Shown here one piece after another: positions 61,518 through 64,000 of a stretch of DNA of 64,000 nucleotides. This stretch comes from Ruminococcus champanellensis 18P13 = JCM 17042 (lineage in GTDB: Bacteria > Bacillota > Clostridia > Oscillospirales > Ruminococcaceae). How positions within the stretch are numbered: position 1 is the stretch's first letter; each line of letters begins with the position of its first letter. The DNA lies in NCBI RefSeq assembly GCF_000210095.1, contig NC_021039.1, positions 404,297 through 468,296 on the forward strand, read 5' to 3'. Made by a program: the position numbers and the translations under genes. Below the pieces are notes generated by a model that had not been told where the DNA came from, made no database searches, and was given only the letters and a program-made list of their open reading frames with translations.

Positions 61518-62508
61518 GGGCATCCTCCTGTTCCTGCATGGCAAGCACGTCCCGGGCAAGCTGCTCCGCCTGTTGGTAGCTGTCCAGCCCGTAGCATCGG
61601 GAGCGGAACCCTGCCGCACCCCGAAGCCCGTGCAGGTACCATGCCGCATGCTTCCGGGCTTCCTTCATCCGCTGCGGCTCCGGCTTTCCCCTGCCGGTTT
61701 CCAGAATCATCCGGATATGCAGCAGCATGGTTTCCATCCGCTCCTCCACAGTAGGGGGCGTGTAGGGGATGCCCCGGCAGGCAGCGTCGATCTCCTGGAA
61801 GATCCATGGGTTTCCGTAGCTTGCCCTGCCTACCATCACCAGGTCACAGCCGGTTTCCCGGTACATGTTCAGGCAGTCCGCTCCGCTGCATACGTCCCCG
61901 TTGCCGATCACCGGCACGGACACTGCCTGCTTCACCGCCCGGATACAGCTCCAGTCCGCTTTGCCGCTGTACATCTGGCTCCGGGTTCTGCCGTGAATGG
62001 CAATGGCCTGCGCCCCAGCCTCCGCCATCCGGCAGGCAAATTCCACACAGTTCACCGTGTCCTCGCTCCAGCCCCGGCGGATCTTCACCGTTACCGGCAC
62101 GTCCGACGCCATCCGGGCTGCTGCCACCAGGTCGGCGGCAGTGTTCAGATCCTGCATCAGCGCAGAGCCTGCCCCGGTATTCACCACCTTGGGCACGGGA
62201 CAGCCCATGTTCAGATCGATCACATCCGGCTGAAAGGGCAGCAGCAGCTTCACCGCCTGCTGGATAAATTTCGGTTCACTGCCAAACAATTGCAGCGCCA
62301 TGGGGCGCTCCTCCGGGGTGATGGTGCAAAGCTCTGCGGTTTTGCTGTCGTTGTAGCACATACCCTTGGCGGAGATCAGCTCGCTGGTGACCATGCATGC
62401 GCCAAAGCTGCGGCACAACTGCCGGTAGGCACGATCCGCCACGGATGCCATGGGGGCAAGGGCGGCAGTCCGGGGCAGCTCCAGCCCGGCGATGGTGACC
62501 CGGTTCAT
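61498..62508 (-). CDS. dus: tRNA-dihydrouridine synthase
   Basis: The 336-residue flavoenzyme reduces uridines in tRNA. It has the Dus TIM barrel with LAPMASVADRAYR, the catalytic Cys in SAKGMCYNDSKT, LNMGCPVPKV and IPVIGNGDV-type (VPVIGNGDV) FMN-binding stretches. Which Dus class it belongs to is not certain; DusB-like is likely for Firmicutes. The ATG overlaps the gtrA stop as ATGA. Confidence 0.94.
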   Translation of the reverse strand: MNRVTIAGLELPRTAALAPMASVADRAYRQLCRSFGACMVTSELISAKGMCYNDSKTAELCTITPEERPMALQLFGSEPKFIQQAVKLLLPFQPDVIDLNMGCPVPKVVNTGAGSALMQDLNTAADLVAAARMASDVPVTVKIRRGWSEDTVNCVEFACRMAEAGAQAIAIHGRTRSQMYSGKADWSCIRAVKQAVSVPVIGNGDVCSGADCLNMYRETGCDLVMVGRASYGNPWIFQEIDAACRGIPYTPPTVEERMETMLLHIRMILETGRGKPEPQRMKEARKHAAWYLHGLRGAAGFRSRCYGLDSYQQAEQLARDVLAMQEQEDAHVQQNH

Positions 62509-62987
62509 TCCGCCTCGCCCTTCTCTTTCTTCCGGAACACCAGCAGCTTGCTGAGCACATAGTTGGCAACAAAGATCAGCACCTGGCTGACAAAGGTGAT
62601 GACGGTTTCGTTCCAGTGCATCAGATCGCAGCACAGCAGGAAGATGCCCTCCTCCAGCACGAAGGTCAGCAGCCGTGCCCCGTAGAAGGAGGCGAATACC
62701 CGGAAAAATTCCTTTGCCCCCTTGGTCTGGTTCTTGAATACATAGGCTTTGTTGGTGAAGAAGGCGAAGGTCACTGCAAAGATCCAGGACAGGGTCACAG
62801 CCAGGGTGGTGCGCCAGGGCTGCCCCTGATCCGGCACCAGGGCGAATACCGCCAGCTTGGTGACGATGGAGATCAGGGTGGTGAGTCCGCCGAAGAGTAC
62901 ATAGAGTAGCTGCTCCTCATATTTGTGGTATAGCTCCTGCAGGGGCTTGGGCAGGAAGGACAGGATTTTTTCGATCAGCTTCAGCAT
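62505..62987 (-). CDS. GtrA-family membrane protein
   Basis: This 160-residue protein has four membrane segments in the GtrA layout (YVLFGGLTTLISIVTKLAVFAL at about 29-50; FFTNKAYVFKN in the loop). GtrA proteins are thought to help flip undecaprenyl-linked sugars; no partner glycosyltransferase is adjacent. It starts after AAAGGA and overlaps dus by four bases. Confidence 0.88.
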   Translation of the reverse strand: MLKLIEKILSFLPKPLQELYHKYEEQLLYVLFGGLTTLISIVTKLAVFALVPDQGQPWRTTLAVTLSWIFAVTFAFFTNKAYVFKNQTKGAKEFFRVFASFYGARLLTFVLEEGIFLLCCDLMHWNETVITFVSQVLIFVANYVLSKLLVFRKKEKGEAE

Positions 62988-63005
62988 AGTGGAGTCCTTT
63001 CTTTC

Positions 63006-63040
63006 GGCAAAGCCGCCAGGGTGCTCTGTGCGGTGTTGCC
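63006..63040. repeat. palindromic repeat element, partial copy
   Basis: GGCAAAGCCGCCAGGGTGCT..TGTGCGGTGTTGCC (given in parts) matches the right half of the copy at 51318-51396 closely. It lies in the leader of the gtrA operon. Beyond it the 333-bp gap 62988-63320 holds only the two divergent promoters. Confidence 0.7.
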
Positions 63041-63057
63041 TTTATAGTATCCCTTAT

Positions 63058-63086
63058 ATCATAGCATTTTACAGTCGTTTTTGCAA
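63058..63086 (-). promoter_or_regulatory. promoter of the gtrA-dus-smr operon
   Basis: TTGCAA (63081-63086) and TATGAT (63058-63063), 17-bp spacer, minus strand. Confidence 0.78.
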
Positions 63087-63221
63087 GCCCCACTTTTTAC
63101 GCCTTTCCGGCATCCTGTACAGAATCTTTCCACACTGCATAAATTCCTTGCATATTTTCTATGCAAAACGCTGAAATCCGCTTCTGAAGCCGGATTGCGC
63201 TCCTTTGGCAGGCGGTTCCCC

Positions 63222-63250
63222 TTGATTATTTTCCAAAGGTATGATATTAT
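63222..63250 (+). promoter_or_regulatory. promoter of the CNNM/CorC gene
   Basis: TTGATT (63222-63227) and TATTAT (63245-63250), 17-bp spacer; overlapping TATAAT at 63248-63253 is an alternative -10. Confidence 0.6.
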
Positions 63251-63320
63251 AATCATAGCCGCATGTCTCCACCGAACCGGAATGGAGTACTGCGAAAACA
63301 GAGAAAAACAGGAGATATAA

Positions 63321-64000
63321 ATGACAGAGATCATTATCATCGTGCTTTTGATTGCCATGTCCGCATTTTTTTCCGGCAGTGAAACCGCATTTTCCACCGT
63401 CAACAAGATCCGGCTGAAAAATTACGCCGCCCAGGGCAATAAACGGGCTGCCCGGGCACTGGAGGTTGCGGATCATTTTGACGCTGCCCTGACTGCCATT
63501 CTGATCGGCAACAACGTGGTCAACATTCTTTCCGCCTCCCTGGCAACGGTGGTGTTCACCCGGTACCTGGGGGCAAGCGCCGTCGGGGTATCCACGGCGG
63601 TGATGACCGTGCTGGTGCTGCTGTTCGGGGAGATCACCCCCAAGGCATACGCCAAGGCTCACGCCGAGTCCTGCGCTCTGCTGATGAACCGACCCATTCT
63701 GGCGCTGATGTGGATTTTCCGGCCCGTCAACTGGGTGTTCCAGAAGATCCGGGGACTGAAAAAATCCGGAGAGCAGGCGCCCAGCGTCACAGAAGATGAG
63801 CTGAAGGTCATCATCGACGAGATCGAGGAGCAGGGGGTTCTGGAGGAGCAGGAAAGCGACCTGGTGCGCTCCGCTCTGGAATTTGACGAGATCCAGGTTG
63901 CCCAGATTCTGATCCCCCGGGTGAATGTGGTGGCTGTGGAGCGCTGGGAGGATGTAACCCGGATCAAGGAGCTGTTCTTTACGGAAATGTACTCCCGGCT
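63321..64000 (+). CDS. CNNM/CorC (HlyC/CorC, DUF21) transporter, 5' part
   Basis: The frame is open from the ATG at 63321 (after AGGAGA) to the window end, 226 codons, so it is cut at 64000. The visible part holds the DUF21/CNNM membrane domain (about 1-140: SAFFSGSETAFSTVNKIRLK and FGEITPKAYAK) and the beginning of the CBS-pair region (QVAQILIPRVNVVAVERWED). Family members export Mg2+ or other divalent ions; haemolysin names are historical. Confidence 0.93.
   Translation, partial: MTEIIIIVLLIAMSAFFSGSETAFSTVNKIRLKNYAAQGNKRAARALEVADHFDAALTAILIGNNVVNILSASLATVVFTRYLGASAVGVSTAVMTVLVLLFGEITPKAYAKAHAESCALLMNRPILALMWIFRPVNWVFQKIRGLKKSGEQAPSVTEDELKVIIDEIEEQGVLEEQESDLVRSALEFDEIQVAQILIPRVNVVAVERWEDVTRIKELFFTEMYSR

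Noticed and set aside
1-64000. CRISPR arrays, tRNA or rRNA genes, prophage or insertion-sequence genes
   Set aside because: No regularly spaced repeats, tRNA-like GTTCGAATC arms, or transposase/integrase frames were seen; short palindromic repeats are the only mobile-like elements.

Overview
This window looks like the chromosome of a GC-rich (high-50s % by eye) spore-forming Clostridium-class Firmicute, most likely an Oscillospiraceae/Ruminococcus-type gut anaerobe. That placement is an inference. It rests on the spoIVA-sipL spore-coat pair, strong AGGAGG ribosome binding sites with sigmaA-type TTGACA/TATAAT promoters, a cysteine T-box, frequent TTG starts, intracellular glycoside hydrolases, and the Clostridia-type neighbours yqhQ-prmC. 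No tRNA, rRNA, CRISPR array, prophage or transposase gene was found. It is an ordinary core-genome stretch with several regulatory RNAs and a family of small palindromic repeats.

Layout. 1-2.1 kb: pnuC behind a terminator-type leader, a TipA/MerR regulator with its own 19-bp-spacer promoter, and a small NrdD-tail-like protein. 2.1-5.3 kb (minus): cyclophilin-like lipid-bilayer-anchored protein, then the T-box-controlled cysE-cysS pair. 5.3-16 kb (minus): a long co-directional run read as citrate synthase, lipoprotein, response regulator, histidine kinase, yqhQ, prmC, recA, recX, rimO, pgsA. 16-22 kb: NERD protein, YfhO glycan-transfer membrane protein, rhomboid protease and a CLC-F-like anion transporter. 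22.1-22.3 kb: an unassigned structured RNA candidate on the minus strand. 22.4-29 kb (minus): PhoR/PhoB-like two-component pair after a lipid-linked-oligosaccharide flippase, then rnr and secG.

29-36.7 kb: CAP-domain lipoprotein, serC-serA, an EAL phosphodiesterase fused to a beta-helix with eight GIG repeats, and divergent to it an intracellular GH5 enzyme. 37-41.2 kb (minus): CPBP protease, spoIVA, sipL. 41.3-46.4 kb: GH31 alpha-xylosidase, PH-domain protein, FkbM methyltransferase, Nudix hydrolase, TM2 protein. 46.4-51.3 kb (minus): clpB, a ribbon-helix-helix protein with a palindromic upstream site, an MFS transporter. 51.5-55.2 kb: histidine phosphatase, XRE regulator, PAP2 phosphatase, Dabb protein, metallophosphoesterase. 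55.2-64 kb: GDSL lipoprotein, LysR regulator divergent to a two-gene membrane operon, diguanylate cyclase, Mn2+-riboswitch-controlled mntP, gtrA-dus-smr operon, and a CNNM/CorC transporter cut by the window end.

Main points for a second look: the candidate ncRNA at 22095-22298; the pnuC leader; the EAL/beta-helix fusion at 32717-35437; an in-frame second start inside the TipA-like gene; the family of hairpin repeats that sits in 5' leaders and terminators; and the perfect palindrome upstream of the ribbon-helix-helix gene.
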